The notes under the pieces were generated by a model, which was not told the DNA's origin, did not search any database, and saw only the letters and a program-made list of their open reading frames with translations. Positions 29,118 to 37,842 of a stretch of DNA of 64,000 nt are shown here, piece after piece (position 1 is the first letter of the stretch; each line of letters begins with the position of its first letter). Made by a program: the position numbers and the translations under genes. Source of the stretch: Sphingomonas hominis (GTDB lineage: Bacteria; Pseudomonadota; Alphaproteobacteria; Sphingomonadales; Sphingomonadaceae). The stretch covers positions 612,736 to 676,735 of the forward strand of contig NZ_JABULH010000002.1 in NCBI RefSeq assembly GCF_013328205.1. The letters are read 5' to 3'.

Positions 29118-30284
29118 GTGACCGCACTCGCCCCCTACGCGTCCGATCCCGCGCGCAGCCGCGGTCGCCTGCACGAGGAGCCGGGCGCTGCGGAGCGAGG
29201 TCCACGCGACGCGTTCCAGCGCGACCGTGATCGCATCATCCACTCGATCAGCTTTCGTCGCCTGCGCCATAAGACGCAGGTGTTCATGGCGCCCGACGGC
29301 GACCATTTCCGCGTCCGCCTGACGCACAGCATCGAAGTGGCGCAGATCGGCCGCACGATCGCGCGCACGCTCGGCCTCAACGAGGATCTCACCGAGGCGC
29401 TGTGCCTCGCGCACGATATCGGCCACCCGCCGTTCGGCCACGCCGGCGAGGATGCGCTGGAGCGCGCGCTGGCGGGCAAGGGCGGGTTCGACCACAACGG
29501 CCACACGCTGCGCACGCTGATGATGCTGGAGCGGCCGTACCCGCGCCACGTTGGGCTCAATCTGACCTGGGAGACGCTGGAAGGCCTCGCCAAGCACAAT
29601 GGTCCGATCGACGCGCCCGAGTGGGCGCTGGCCGAGGCCGACCGCGAAGCGTGTCTGGAGCTGGAAACCCACGCCTCGCTGGAGGCGCAGGTCGCCGCAA
29701 TCGCCGACGACATCGCTTATGACAATCACGATATCGACGACGGCCTGCGCGCCGGATTGTTGTCGATCGACCAATTGTGCGACGTGCCGTTGGTCGCGCG
29801 CGGGTGGTCATCGGCGCGCGCGCGCTTCGCCGATCTCGGCGACGATCGGCTGCACGGCGAGGTTATCCGCAGCCAGATCGGGTTGATGGTCAACGATCTG
29901 ATCGCCGAAACCGGCCGCCGTATTGCCGCGGCGGGCGTGCGCAGCGTTGAGGACGTGCGCGCCGCCGGACGCGCGTTGGTCGGCTTCTCCGACGCGATGG
30001 CGGCCGACGAGCGGCAGCTAAAGGCGTTCATGTACGCCAATCTATACCATCACCCGCGCCAACTCGCGGCTGCGGCGGCGGCCGACCACGTCATCGACGG
30101 GCTGTTCGCGGCCTATTACGCCGAGCCCGCGCTGCTGCCCGAGGAGTGGCGCGTGCGCCTTCCGGCGGCCGAGCCGCAGTTCAGCCGCCATGTCGCCGAC
30201 TTCATCGCCGGCATGACTGATCGCTACGCCGTGTCGCGCTACCGCGAGGTGGTGGGGCCAATCGACCTGCCCGAAGGCTTCTGA
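29118..30284 (+). CDS. dgt: dGTP triphosphohydrolase-like HD protein
   Basis: HD-superfamily nucleotidase of 388 residues expected to hydrolyse dNTPs to deoxynucleosides and triphosphate. Metal ligands are visible in [17 protein letters not shown] and [19 protein letters not shown], with [14 protein letters not shown] and [20 protein letters not shown] downstream. These are the usual motifs of bacterial Dgt type 2. It starts 25 bases after the SPOR gene and is followed by a hairpin shared with the convergent next gene. argS lies further downstream, as in many alphaproteobacteria. Confidence 0.93.
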   Translation: MTALAPYASDPARSRGRLHEEPGAAERGPRDAFQRDRDRIIHSISFRRLRHKTQVFMAPDGDHFRVRLTHSIEVAQIGRTIARTLGLNEDLTEALCLAHDIGHPPFGHAGEDALERALAGKGGFDHNGHTLRTLMMLERPYPRHVGLNLTWETLEGLAKHNGPIDAPEWALAEADREACLELETHASLEAQVAAIADDIAYDNHDIDDGLRAGLLSIDQLCDVPLVARGWSSARARFADLGDDRLHGEVIRSQIGLMVNDLIAETGRRIAAAGVRSVEDVRAAGRALVGFSDAMAADERQLKAFMYANLYHHPRQLAAAAAADHVIDGLFAAYYAEPALLPEEWRVRLPAAEPQFSRHVADFIAGMTDRYAVSRYREVVGPIDLPEGF

Positions 30285-30291
30285 CACGCAA

Positions 30292-30321
30292 ACGGCGCCC
30301 GCTCGTGCGAGCGGACGCCGT
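30292..30321. terminator. Hairpin between convergent dgt and small exported protein gene
   Basis: ACGGCG-c-CCGCTC, a short loop, GAGCGG-a-CGCCGT forms a strong stem with one internal mismatch. Read on the minus strand it is followed by TTTGCG, so it best suits termination of the leftward gene but may block both directions. Confidence 0.6.
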
Positions 30322-30342
30322 CAAGTCGTCGGATCACGCGGT

Positions 30343-30633
30343 TCAGTTCGCGGCCGCGGCGCTCGCGATGACGCTGCCCTTGGCGCGGAACGATACCGGG
30401 TATCCGTTGCTGGTGCCACGCACGCGGTCGCCGTCGACCAGTAGGCGGAACTTTTCGCGGCTGCCGACCTCGTGACCCTCGATCAGCGTCTTGCCGTTGT
30501 CGCGCGCGGTCTGCGTGTAGACATAGGTGTGACCCTCGTGCGTGAAGCTCTGCTCAGCCGGCTCGGCAGCGATGCCGACCGTCGAGATGAGCGCGGCGGC
30601 AGCGGCGGCGGCGATGAACTTGATCTGGCGCAT
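30343..30633 (-). CDS. Small exported protein of unknown function
   Basis: A 96-residue protein with a clear signal peptide (MRQIKFI, seven alanines, LISTVGIAAE) and a mature domain of about 70 residues with HEGHTYVYTQTARDNGKTLI, a RVRGTSNGYPVSFRAKG motif and no cysteine. I do not recognise the family. The codon pattern and exact signal peptide make it a likely real gene; the 736-codon frame extending upstream is antisense to argS and spurious. It is divergent from argS across about 195 bases. Confidence 0.7.
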   Translation of the reverse strand: MRQIKFIAAAAAAALISTVGIAAEPAEQSFTHEGHTYVYTQTARDNGKTLIEGHEVGSREKFRLLVDGDRVRGTSNGYPVSFRAKGSVIASAAAAN

Positions 30634-30828
30634 GTCGGTTTCCCCGTTTGAAAGCTGGTGCCCGCTATGTCGAGCATTGCCGTGCAGGATATTTGCTGCG
30701 TCGCAGCATCGGCAACTGAGTTGTGCGCCAGAACGATTGCACCTGATGCAATCGCTGGGGGCGGTGCTCTGCGTAGCGGCGGGAACGCTTTTGCCTGCGC
30801 GCGCGCCTTCGTCTAAGGCGCCGTCGCT

Positions 30829-32556
30829 ATGACATTGTACGCCCGCTTCGCCGCCCATGTGGGCGATGCGCTCGACGCGCTCGTCGCCGCCGGAGAGCTG
30901 CCCACCGATCTCGACCGCCGCAACGTGACGGTCGAGCCGCCGCGCGACATCACGCACGGCGATCTCGCCACCAACGCCGCAATGGTGCTCGCCAAGCCCG
31001 CGCGCACCAACCCGCGCCAGCTCGCCGAGAAGATCGTTGCGCATCTGTCCGCTCTGCCCAGCGTCACGGCGGCTGAGGTCGCCGGTCCGGGCTTCATCAA
31101 CCTGCGGCTGAGCGACGACACCTGGCGCGACGAATTGCGCGCGGTCGCCGCGGCGGGTGCCGACTATGGTCGCTCGTCGGTGGGCGAGAGCGTCAGCGTC
31201 AACGTCGAGTACGTGTCGGCCAACCCGACCGGTCCGATGCACATGGGCCATTGCCGCGGTGCGGTGGTGGGCGATTCGCTCGCCAACCTGCTCGCCTTCG
31301 CCGGACATCGCGTCATCCGCGAATACGTCATCAACGACGCCGGCAGCCAGGTCGACGTGCTCGCGCGCTCGGCGCACATCCGCTACCGCGAGGCGCTGGG
31401 CGAGGATGTCGGCGCGATCCCGGAAGGACTCTACCCCGGCGACTATCTTGTGCCCGTCGGGCAGGCGCTCGCCGCCGAGTTCGGCGACCGCTACGTGTCG
31501 GCGCCAGAGGTCGATTGGCTGATCCTGTTCCGCACCCGCGCGGTCGACGCGATGATGGCGCTGATCAAGGCCGATCTCGCATTGCTCGGCATCCATCACG
31601 ACGTGTTCGCTTCCGAGGCGGCACTGCAGGCGGCGGGCAAGCCCGAGGAGGCCGAGGCCTGGCTGCGCGCACGCGATCTGATCTACGATGGCGTGCTCGA
31701 GGCGCCCAAGGGCGAGACGCCCGACGATTGGGAGCCGGTCGAGCTGCCGCTGTTCCGCTCGACCCGCTTCGGCGACGATCAGGATCGCCCGATCAGGAAA
31801 TCGAACGGCAGCTGGACCTATTTCGGCGCCGACATGGCGTACCATTTCCAGAAGGCGCAATCGGCCGACCAGCTGATCGACATCTGGGGCGCCGACCACG
31901 CCGGCACGGTGAAGCGCATCCAGGCCGCGGTCGCCGCGCTGACCGAAGGTAAGACCCGCTTCGACGTCAAGCTCGTCCAGATGGTGCGGCTGCTGCGCGC
32001 AGGCGAGCCGGTCAAGATGAGCAAGCGCGCGGGCAATTTCGTGACGCTCGCCGACGTGGTGCGCGAGGTCGGTAAGGACGTCGTGCGCTTCACCATGCTC
32101 ACGCGCCGCGCCGACGCGCAGATGGACTTCGACTTCGCCAAGGTGGTCGAGGCGTCGAAGGACAATCCCGTCTTCTACGTCCAATATGCGCACGCGCGCG
32201 TCGCCTCGCTCCATCGCCGCGCTGCAGAGGCAGGGATCAGCGCCGAGGGTGCCGACTTGTCCCGGCTTGATACGGAGGAGCTCGCCCTGGTGAAGCTCGC
32301 GGCACAATTCCCGCGCGTGGTAGAGACCGCGGCGGCGGCGCGCGAACCGCATCGGATTGCCTTTTATCTCTTCGACTTGGCGGCCGAGTTTCACGCCGCG
32401 TGGAACGTCGGCAACGACCGGCCCGACCGGCGTTACCTGATCGCCGACGACCACGCCGTCACCGCCGCACGCCTGTCCTTGGCGGCGGGCATCGGACAGA
32501 TTATTCGCAATGGCCTCTCCATCATGGGCGTGGAGGCGGTTTCGGAGATGCACTGA
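30829..32556 (+). CDS. argS: Arginyl-tRNA synthetase
   Basis: Class Ia synthetase of 575 residues. The Arg-tRNA N-terminal domain lies in about 1-90 (ITHGDLATNAAMVLAKP). The HIGH-type motif is ANPTGPMHMGHCRGAVVGD, and WTYFGADMAYHFQKA and IWGADHAGTVKRIQAAV follow. The KMSKS-type loop PVKMSKRAGNFVTLADVV precedes an anticodon-binding DALR domain with FTMLTRRADAQMDFDF and VQYAHARVASLHRR. It shares one base with the following SPOR gene (TGATG). Confidence 0.97.
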   Translation: MTLYARFAAHVGDALDALVAAGELPTDLDRRNVTVEPPRDITHGDLATNAAMVLAKPARTNPRQLAEKIVAHLSALPSVTAAEVAGPGFINLRLSDDTWRDELRAVAAAGADYGRSSVGESVSVNVEYVSANPTGPMHMGHCRGAVVGDSLANLLAFAGHRVIREYVINDAGSQVDVLARSAHIRYREALGEDVGAIPEGLYPGDYLVPVGQALAAEFGDRYVSAPEVDWLILFRTRAVDAMMALIKADLALLGIHHDVFASEAALQAAGKPEEAEAWLRARDLIYDGVLEAPKGETPDDWEPVELPLFRSTRFGDDQDRPIRKSNGSWTYFGADMAYHFQKAQSADQLIDIWGADHAGTVKRIQAAVAALTEGKTRFDVKLVQMVRLLRAGEPVKMSKRAGNFVTLADVVREVGKDVVRFTMLTRRADAQMDFDFAKVVEASKDNPVFYVQYAHARVASLHRRAAEAGISAEGADLSRLDTEELALVKLAAQFPRVVETAAAAREPHRIAFYLFDLAAEFHAAWNVGNDRPDRRYLIADDHAVTAARLSLAAGIGQIIRNGLSIMGVEAVSEMH

Positions 32557-33284
32557 TGGCGACCTCGAACGAGTTCGAGCGCGACGAGGACCGGTTGCCG
32601 TGGCTGGAAACGGTTGAACCCGACGAGCCGCACGGATCGGGTGCGGGGCGCAAGCTGCTGCTCGCGCTCGTCGGCGTGCTGGTGCTCGGCGCGGCGATCT
32701 TCGGCCTCTACCGCTTGCAGGTCGGCAGCGGCGCGGGTGGCTCGGGTGAGCTGATCGCCGCGCAAGAGGGCGACTATAAGGTCAAGCCCGACGATCCCGG
32801 CGGTCTGAAGGTCGAGGGCGAGGGAGACACCGCCATCGCGACCAGCGCGGGCGCCAACCCGAACGGTTCGATCGACCTGAAGGCAGTGCCCGAGGCGCCG
32901 ATCAGCGGCACGCGTCGCGCAGGCAGCGACACCCCCGACCGCGCCGGCACCACGTCGGCCAGCGTGTCGGTCCCTGCCGTCAGCGCGCCGCTCCGCGCGC
33001 AGCGTCCGATGACCGCGCCGGTCGCGGCCGTCCCCGGCGCCGGCTCAGGCGGCAGCCTGGTTCAGCTCGGCGCCTTTCCGACCGAATCGGCCGCCAACAC
33101 TGCGTGGAGCGCGGTGGCGAAACGGTTCAGCTACGTCGCCCCGCTCGGCAAGGACGTGCAAAAGGCCGAGGTCAATGGCCGCACTGTCTATCGCCTGCGC
33201 GTCAACGCGGGCAGCGCCAACGCCGCCGCCGACATCTGCGGCCGGTTGAAGGTTGCGGGCGAGGGCTGTTTCGTCACTAGCTGA
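32556..33284 (+). CDS. SPOR-domain membrane protein
   Basis: A 242-residue bitopic protein. It has an acidic N-terminus (FERDEDRLPWLE), a membrane helix near residues 30-50 (LLLALVGVLVLGAAIFGLYRL), a low-complexity linker and a C-terminal SPOR domain (GGSLVQLGAFPTESAANTAW, YRLRVNAGSANAAADICGRL). It should sit in the inner membrane with the glycan-binding domain in the periplasm. The order argS-SPOR-nagZ-scpA-scpB-tatABC is a recurrent alphaproteobacterial arrangement. Confidence 0.88.
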   Translation: MATSNEFERDEDRLPWLETVEPDEPHGSGAGRKLLLALVGVLVLGAAIFGLYRLQVGSGAGGSGELIAAQEGDYKVKPDDPGGLKVEGEGDTAIATSAGANPNGSIDLKAVPEAPISGTRRAGSDTPDRAGTTSASVSVPAVSAPLRAQRPMTAPVAAVPGAGSGGSLVQLGAFPTESAANTAWSAVAKRFSYVAPLGKDVQKAEVNGRTVYRLRVNAGSANAAADICGRLKVAGEGCFVTS

Positions 33285-33325
33285 GTGCGCTCGGTCGGCC
33301 CGGACGTCGACCGACCCTCTTTCAC

Positions 33326-33360
33326 CGTTATCCCGGACTTGATCCGAAATCCCGCTTCTC
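33326..33360. repeat. Degenerate copy of a short dispersed palindrome
   Basis: In the 237-base gap before nagZ, ATCCCGGA-cttga-TCCGaaAT is an inverted repeat with two changes in the right arm, followed by CCCGCTTCTC. The intact form (ATCCCGGACTTGATCCGGGAT) is, from memory, a frequent dispersed repeat in sphingomonad genomes. No other function is visible in this gap. Confidence 0.5.
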
Positions 33361-33521
33361 CTCCTGATTGCTGTCAAACGACCGAAGTACGCTCGGCATG
33401 ATGTAAGGCCGATCATGCCGGCGGGAGAGCATTCAGAGGTTTTGCATCTGCTTGATGCTCACGTGAATGGAGCCGGGCAGGCGGGTTCCCCGATCCGTCG
33501 CTTTGGCGTAACCGGGGCAGC

Positions 33522-34523
33522 ATGAAGCCCGTCATCTTCGGCCTGTCGGGGCCGGCGCTCACGCCCGACGAACGCGCCTTCTTTGGCGAGGCGCGTCCGG
33601 CCGGCTACATCCTGTTCAAGCGCAACGTCGAGACGCGCGCGCAGCTTCGCGCACTGACCGATCAGCTTCGTGAGTTGGAAGGCCGCGACGATGTCGCGAT
33701 CCTCGTCGATCAGGAAGGCGGCCGCGTCGCACGGCTCGGTCCGCCCGAATGGCCCGCCTTTCCCGCTGGCCCTGCCTTCGATGCCTTGTACGAGCGTGCG
33801 CCGATGTCGGGGATCGAGGCCGCACGCGCCAACGCGCACGCGCTCGGGCTGATGCTCGCCGAGGTGGGGATCACCGTCAACTGCCTGCCGCTGCTCGATG
33901 TCGCGCGCGCCGACACGACCGAGGCGATCGCGAGCCGTGCCTACGGCCACGAACCGATGCGCGTCGCCGCGATGGGACGCGCGACGCTGGAGGGGTTGCG
34001 TGCGGGCGGCGTGGTAGGCGTCGTCAAGCACATACCCGGCCACGGTCGCGCGCTGGCCGATTCGCATTATCACCTCCCCACCGTCACCGCCTCTGCCGAC
34101 GAGTTGGAGGACGATCTCGCACCGTTCCGTGCGCTGGCGGGTGCGCCGATGGGGATGACCAGCCACATCGTCTACCACGCCTGGGATGCCGAGCGGCCCG
34201 CGACGCTGTCGCCGACCGTGATCGAGCAGGTGATCCGCGGCCGCATCGGCTTTGACGGACTGTTGATGACCGACGACATCGACATGAAGGCGCTGTCGGG
34301 CACGCCAGCCGAGAAGGCGGCGGGCGCGGTCGCGGCGGGGTGCGACGTGGTACTCGATTGCTGGGCGCGGATGGACGAGATGCAGGCGATCGCCGCCGCA
34401 TTGCCCGACATCACGCAGCGCGGACGCGAGCGGCTCGACGCCGCGATGGCGAGCGTCGCTGCACTCACGGGCGACCTGGCCGAACTCATCGCCAAGCGCG
34501 ACGCGTTGCTGGCGCTCGCCTGA
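33522..34523 (+). CDS. nagZ: Beta-N-acetylhexosaminidase NagZ
   Basis: GH3 enzyme of 333 residues that removes GlcNAc from anhydro-muropeptides during wall recycling in the cytoplasm. Motifs are ILVDQEGGRVARLGPP, the catalytic histidine-aspartate stretch KHIPGHGRALADSHYHLP, and GFDGLLMTDDIDMKALSG with the nucleophile aspartate in MTDD. There is no signal peptide, as expected. scpA starts 11 bases after its end. Confidence 0.95.
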   Translation: MKPVIFGLSGPALTPDERAFFGEARPAGYILFKRNVETRAQLRALTDQLRELEGRDDVAILVDQEGGRVARLGPPEWPAFPAGPAFDALYERAPMSGIEAARANAHALGLMLAEVGITVNCLPLLDVARADTTEAIASRAYGHEPMRVAAMGRATLEGLRAGGVVGVVKHIPGHGRALADSHYHLPTVTASADELEDDLAPFRALAGAPMGMTSHIVYHAWDAERPATLSPTVIEQVIRGRIGFDGLLMTDDIDMKALSGTPAEKAAGAVAAGCDVVLDCWARMDEMQAIAAALPDITQRGRERLDAAMASVAALTGDLAELIAKRDALLALA

Positions 34524-34534
34524 GCGACCCGCGC

Positions 34535-35263
34535 ATGGCCGCGCCCGAGCAGTTGCTGCTCGATCTCGACGGGTGGGAAGGCCCGCTCGACGTGTTGCTC
34601 GGGCTCGCGCGCGCGCAGAAGGTCGACCTGAAACAGATCTCGATCCTCGCGCTGGTCGAGCAATATCTCGCCTTCACCGATCGTGCGCGCGCAACCAAGC
34701 TCGAACTCGCCGCCGATTACCTCGTCATGGCGGCGTGGCTCGCGTATCTGAAAAGCGCGTTGCTGCTGCCGCGCGATTCCGCGGTCGAGCCCGATCCCGA
34801 GGAACTCGCGCTACGCCTCCAGCTCCGCCTCGAACGGCTCGACGCGATGCGCGACGCGGGCGCGCGGTTGATGGCGCGCGACCGGATCGGACGCGACGTT
34901 TTCCCGCGCGGCGCACCCGAGGGATTGCGCACCGTCCGCCACAGCAATTGGACCGCCAGCCTCTACGACCTCCTTTCCGCATATGGACAGGTCAGCGCAC
35001 GCACCCGCCCGGTCATGCATGTCGTGCACGACCGCGAGGTAATGACGCTCGACGCCGCACTGGCGCGAGTCGCGTCGATGGTCGGCTCGGCGGTCGAGTG
35101 GCAGGCGATCGAACGCTTCCTACCCGCCGCCGCGTCCGATCAGCTTCGTCGCTCCGCGCTCGCCTCCTCCTTTCTCGCCGCACTCGAACTCGCGCGGCAG
35201 GGCAGGGTCGAGTTGCGGCAAGCCGAGCCCTTCGCACCGCTTTATCTCCGGTCGCTCGCGTGA
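34535..35263 (+). CDS. scpA: Segregation and condensation protein A
   Basis: Kleisin subunit of the Smc-ScpAB complex; 242 residues. The conserved start LDGWEGPLDVLLGLARAQKV and the helical N-domain DYLVMAAWLAYLKSALLLP are followed by a winged C-terminal end (LASSFLAALELARQGRVELRQ). smc itself is not in the window. Its stop overlaps the GTG of scpB. Confidence 0.95.
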   Translation: MAAPEQLLLDLDGWEGPLDVLLGLARAQKVDLKQISILALVEQYLAFTDRARATKLELAADYLVMAAWLAYLKSALLLPRDSAVEPDPEELALRLQLRLERLDAMRDAGARLMARDRIGRDVFPRGAPEGLRTVRHSNWTASLYDLLSAYGQVSARTRPVMHVVHDREVMTLDAALARVASMVGSAVEWQAIERFLPAAASDQLRRSALASSFLAALELARQGRVELRQAEPFAPLYLRSLA

Positions 35264-35847
35264 CCCCGCTCGACGATACGGTACGCGCGGTCGAGGCGAT
35301 CCTGTTCGCCGCCACCGAACCGCTCTCGCTCGACGCGATCCGCGCGCATGTCGGCCCGCTCGAGGTGCGCGCCGCGCTCTACCGGCTCGTGCAGGATTAC
35401 GCCGGGCGCGGCATCGAACTGGTCGAGCGTGCCGGCCGCTGGCACTTCCAGACCGCGCCCGATCTCGCGCACCTGCTGCGCCGCGATCGCGAGGAGCAGC
35501 GTCGCCTCAGCCGCGCCGCAATCGAGACGTTGGCGATCGTCGCCTATCACGAACCCGTCAGCCGCGCCGACATCGAGGCGATCCGCGGCGTGCAGATCTC
35601 GCGCGGGACGCTTGACGTGCTGATGGAGGCGGGCTGGGTCCGCCCCGCCGGCCGGCGCGAGGTGCCCGGCCGTCCGCTCACCTACGCGACCACGCCCGAG
35701 TTTCTGGCGCATTTCGGGCTTGCCACGCGCCGCGACCTGCCGGGCATCGACGATCTGCGCGCCGCCGGGCTGCTCGACCCGGTCAATCTCGCGGTCGAAC
35801 AGGCTGAAGGGCAGGTCGAGGTAGCAAAGCGCGGCGAGGACGATTAG
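35260..35847 (+). CDS. scpB: Segregation and condensation protein B
   Basis: Kleisin-interacting winged-helix protein of 195 residues that works with ScpA. It shows [19 protein letters not shown], the conserved [19 protein letters not shown] and [20 protein letters not shown], then [19 protein letters not shown]. The GTG start at 35260 overlaps the scpA stop (GTGA). It is followed after 26 bases by tatA. Confidence 0.95.
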   Translation: MTPLDDTVRAVEAILFAATEPLSLDAIRAHVGPLEVRAALYRLVQDYAGRGIELVERAGRWHFQTAPDLAHLLRRDREEQRRLSRAAIETLAIVAYHEPVSRADIEAIRGVQISRGTLDVLMEAGWVRPAGRREVPGRPLTYATTPEFLAHFGLATRRDLPGIDDLRAAGLLDPVNLAVEQAEGQVEVAKRGEDD

Positions 35848-35873
35848 ATAGCAGGCGAATAGGAGATCACGTC

Positions 35874-36113
35874 ATGGGCAGCTTCAGCCTTCCGCATATC
35901 CTCGTCCTCGCGGTGATCGCGATCCTGCTGCTCGGTGGCGGGCGTTTCTCCGCCATGATGGGCGACGTTGCCAAGGGCGTGAAGAGCTTCAAGAAGGGCA
36001 TGGCGGAAGAGGACGAGGACACGTCCAGCCGTCCCAAGCCGCGCATCGAAGCGCAGTCTGCCGCCCAGCCCGCCTATGACCGCGACGCCGATCGCGTGCG
36101 CGAGGATCGCTGA
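35874..36113 (+). CDS. tatA: Twin-arginine translocase protein TatA
   Basis: A 79-residue pore-forming component of the Tat system. A single N-terminal membrane helix ([19 protein letters not shown]) is followed by an amphipathic helix ([20 protein letters not shown]) and a charged tail. It starts with the usual [12 protein letters not shown] and has AGGAG-like bases in front. It is first in the tatABC set. Confidence 0.95.
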   Translation: MGSFSLPHILVLAVIAILLLGGGRFSAMMGDVAKGVKSFKKGMAEEDEDTSSRPKPRIEAQSAAQPAYDRDADRVREDR

Positions 36114-36142
36114 CGTCACCTGATCCAGTTCGGCTGCGCTGA

Positions 36143-36574
36143 ATGCTCGACATCGCTCCGTCGGAGTTCCTGCTGGTCGCGTTTATCGCGCTGGTGGTGA
36201 TCGGTCCCAAGGATTTGCCTAAGGCGCTGCGCGTCATCGGCCACTGGGTCGGTCGCGCGCGCGCGGTCGGTCGCCAGTTCCGCTCCGGCTTCGACGAGAT
36301 GGTTCGCGAGGCCGAACTCGCCGAGATGGAGAAAAAGTGGAAGGCGGAGAACGAGCGGATCATGCGCGAACACGCCGCGCCGTCTGCCGATCCGGCATTG
36401 CCACACGTCTCCGCTGACGAACCCGCGCCCGTGATGGTCGAGCAACCGCAGATGATCGAGCATCCGCAAATTGTCCCAAGCGACGCCTCGGCTCCAACGG
36501 AGGGCTCGACGCCCGCCGTGGCACCGGAACCCGGCTCGGATGTACCCGCTGTCGGCAACAGGGCAGCGTCGTGA
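36143..36574 (+). CDS. tatB: Twin-arginine translocase protein TatB
   Basis: A 143-residue Tat substrate-receptor partner. It begins MLDIAPSEFLLVAFIALVVI, then GPKDLPKALRVIGHWVGRAR (the conserved GP and amphipathic helix), with a long acidic Pro-rich tail. It lies between tatA and tatC; the tatC start overlaps its stop. Confidence 0.95.
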   Translation: MLDIAPSEFLLVAFIALVVIGPKDLPKALRVIGHWVGRARAVGRQFRSGFDEMVREAELAEMEKKWKAENERIMREHAAPSADPALPHVSADEPAPVMVEQPQMIEHPQIVPSDASAPTEGSTPAVAPEPGSDVPAVGNRAAS

Positions 36575-37338
36575 GCGACGATCTCGACGCATCGCGGGCG
36601 CCACTGCTCGACCACCTGCTCGAACTGCGGCGGAGGTTATTGTACTGCATCGCCGCAATCGCCGTTGCCTTCTTCGTCTGCTGGTACTTTGCCGAAGACA
36701 TCTTTGCTTTTCTCGTTCAGCCGCTGCTCGCGGTTGGGCAGAAGACGGTCATCTATACCGAGATTTTCGAAGCCTTCTTCGTTCAGGTGAAGGTCGCGTT
36801 CTTCTCGGCGATGATGATTTCATTCCCGGTCATTGCCAATCAATTGTGGCAGTTCGTCGCGCCCGGTCTGTACCGCAAAGAAAAGCGCGCGCTGCTTCCG
36901 TTCCTGTTGGCGACGCCGCTGCTGTTCCTGCTGGGCGCGTCGATGGCGTATTATGTCGCGGTGCCGATGGCGTTGCACTTCCTCCTCGGTTACTCGGGCA
37001 TGGTCGGTGGCGTGCAGCAGCAGGCGTTGCCGGCAATCGGCAATTACCTGTCGTTCATCATGCAATTTCTGTTCGGCTTCGGCGCGGCGTTCCTGTTGCC
37101 GGTGCTGCTGATGCTGCTGGAACGTGCTGGCATCGTGACGCGCAAGCAGTTGATCACTGCGCGTCGCTACGCGATCGTCGGCGCGTTCGCGATCGCGGCG
37201 GTCCTGACCCCGCCTGACGTTGGCTCGCAGCTTCTGCTCGCAATCCCGCTGGTGATCCTGTACGAACTCGCGATCATCGGTATCTGGTTCACCGAGCGTC
37301 GCCGTGCGCGTGAGGGAACGGCCGTTGTTGCTGACTGA
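36571..37338 (+). CDS. tatC: Twin-arginine translocase protein TatC
   Basis: Six-helix Tat core protein of 255 residues that recognises twin-arginine signal peptides. The N-terminus has PLLDHLLELRRRLLYCI. EIFEAFFVQVKVAFFSAMMI, LWQFVAPGLYRKEKRALLPF, FLLGASMAYYVAVPMALHFL and LTPPDVGSQLLLAIPLVILY follow. GTG start overlapping tatB. About 220 bases without a recognisable gene separate its end from the next terminator. Confidence 0.96.
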   Translation: MSDDLDASRAPLLDHLLELRRRLLYCIAAIAVAFFVCWYFAEDIFAFLVQPLLAVGQKTVIYTEIFEAFFVQVKVAFFSAMMISFPVIANQLWQFVAPGLYRKEKRALLPFLLATPLLFLLGASMAYYVAVPMALHFLLGYSGMVGGVQQQALPAIGNYLSFIMQFLFGFGAAFLLPVLLMLLERAGIVTRKQLITARRYAIVGAFAIAAVLTPPDVGSQLLLAIPLVILYELAIIGIWFTERRRAREGTAVVAD

Positions 37339-37559
37339 TCGTTCGGGTATGAACGTTTGGGCCGAGCAGTAGCCGCAAGACCTTAGCTAGAGCGTTTCAA
37401 GAGGGAGCGAGCGACCCTCAGGATGTGTTAGAATTCCCTATAAGCGGCTTCACTGCTTGCCGACTGGTACGATCGCATCAGTTCCACCTGTGTTCTGCTC
37501 GTCGGCTAGATCAGCCCAATGGGTAACAGAAGCACGGTAGCGCCGTGTTACTCGGACAG
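37339..37559. other. Non-coding stretch downstream of tatC
   Basis: I see no gene, strong promoter or terminator here. A 10-base word GTTCCACCTG at 37481-37490 recurs at 37811-37820, where it belongs to the hairpin upstream of the entericidin gene. The meaning is unclear. Confidence 0.4.
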
Positions 37560-37594
37560 AAAAAGGGAGCGGTTAGCATGTGCCAACCACTCCC
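37560..37594 (-). terminator. Intrinsic terminator of the entericidin-like gene
   Basis: On the minus strand a 13-bp stem (GGGAGTGGTTGGC / GCTAACCGCTCCC, all positions paired counting two G-T wobbles) with a four-base loop is followed by TTTTT. It lies 23 bases after the stop codon of the lipopeptide gene and is a textbook rho-independent terminator. Confidence 0.9.
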
Positions 37595-37617
37595 CAACCT
37601 ATTTTGCGATGTCGCGC

Positions 37618-37752
37618 TTACTTCGCGTCGTTTGCGGTCTTCGCTACCGTGTTACCGGCCGACGACACGTCTTTGCCTGCGCCTTCGATGGTGTTGCACG
37701 CTCCGAGGATGAGCGCGCTTGCCAAGGTTGCGGCTGCCACGATCTTACGCAT
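37618..37752 (-). CDS. Entericidin A/B-family lipopeptide
   Basis: A 44-residue lipoprotein precursor: MRKIVAAATLASALILGAC with a lipobox (LGAC, cysteine 19), then NTIEGAGKDVSSAGNTVA, the typical entericidin pattern (CNTxxGxGxDxxxxG), and an end KTANDAK. Entericidins are small stress-induced membrane lipopeptides; in E. coli the ecnB gene depends on the stationary-phase sigma factor. AGGAG lies nine bases before the ATG. An EcfG-like promoter with a palindrome lies upstream and a strong terminator downstream, so it is a single-gene unit in the general stress locus. Confidence 0.9.
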   Translation of the reverse strand: MRKIVAAATLASALILGACNTIEGAGKDVSSAGNTVAKTANDAK

Positions 37753-37790
37753 CAAAACAACTCCTGCTCTGGCTGGATGCCTGGCAGTTC

Positions 37791-37815
37791 AATGATCCCG
37801 CAGGTGGTTCGTTCC
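37791..37815 (-). promoter_or_regulatory. Candidate EcfG promoter of the entericidin-like gene
   Basis: On the minus strand GGAAC, 16 bases, CATT. The -35 matches the EcfG consensus exactly and the -10 differs at one position from CGTT. It lies about 40 bases before the start codon. A 9-bp perfect hairpin (37799-37822, CGCAGGTGG/CCACCTGCG) covers the -35. Confidence 0.5.
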
Positions 37816-37842
37816 ACCTGCGTGCCGATCGTCATCGAGATG

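Noticed and set aside
30343-32553. A 736-codon open frame on the minus strand covering argS
   Set aside because: It is antisense to argS, whose class I synthetase motifs are complete. The long antisense frame is a by-product of high GC codon use. Only its last 96 codons, which carry a signal peptide, form a real gene.
37481-37490. A second GGAAC (minus strand) downstream of the entericidin-like gene as an EcfG promoter
   Set aside because: Sixteen bases further the sequence is GTCG, not CGTT, and no gene or RNA structure follows. The shared word GTTCCACCTG may be chance.
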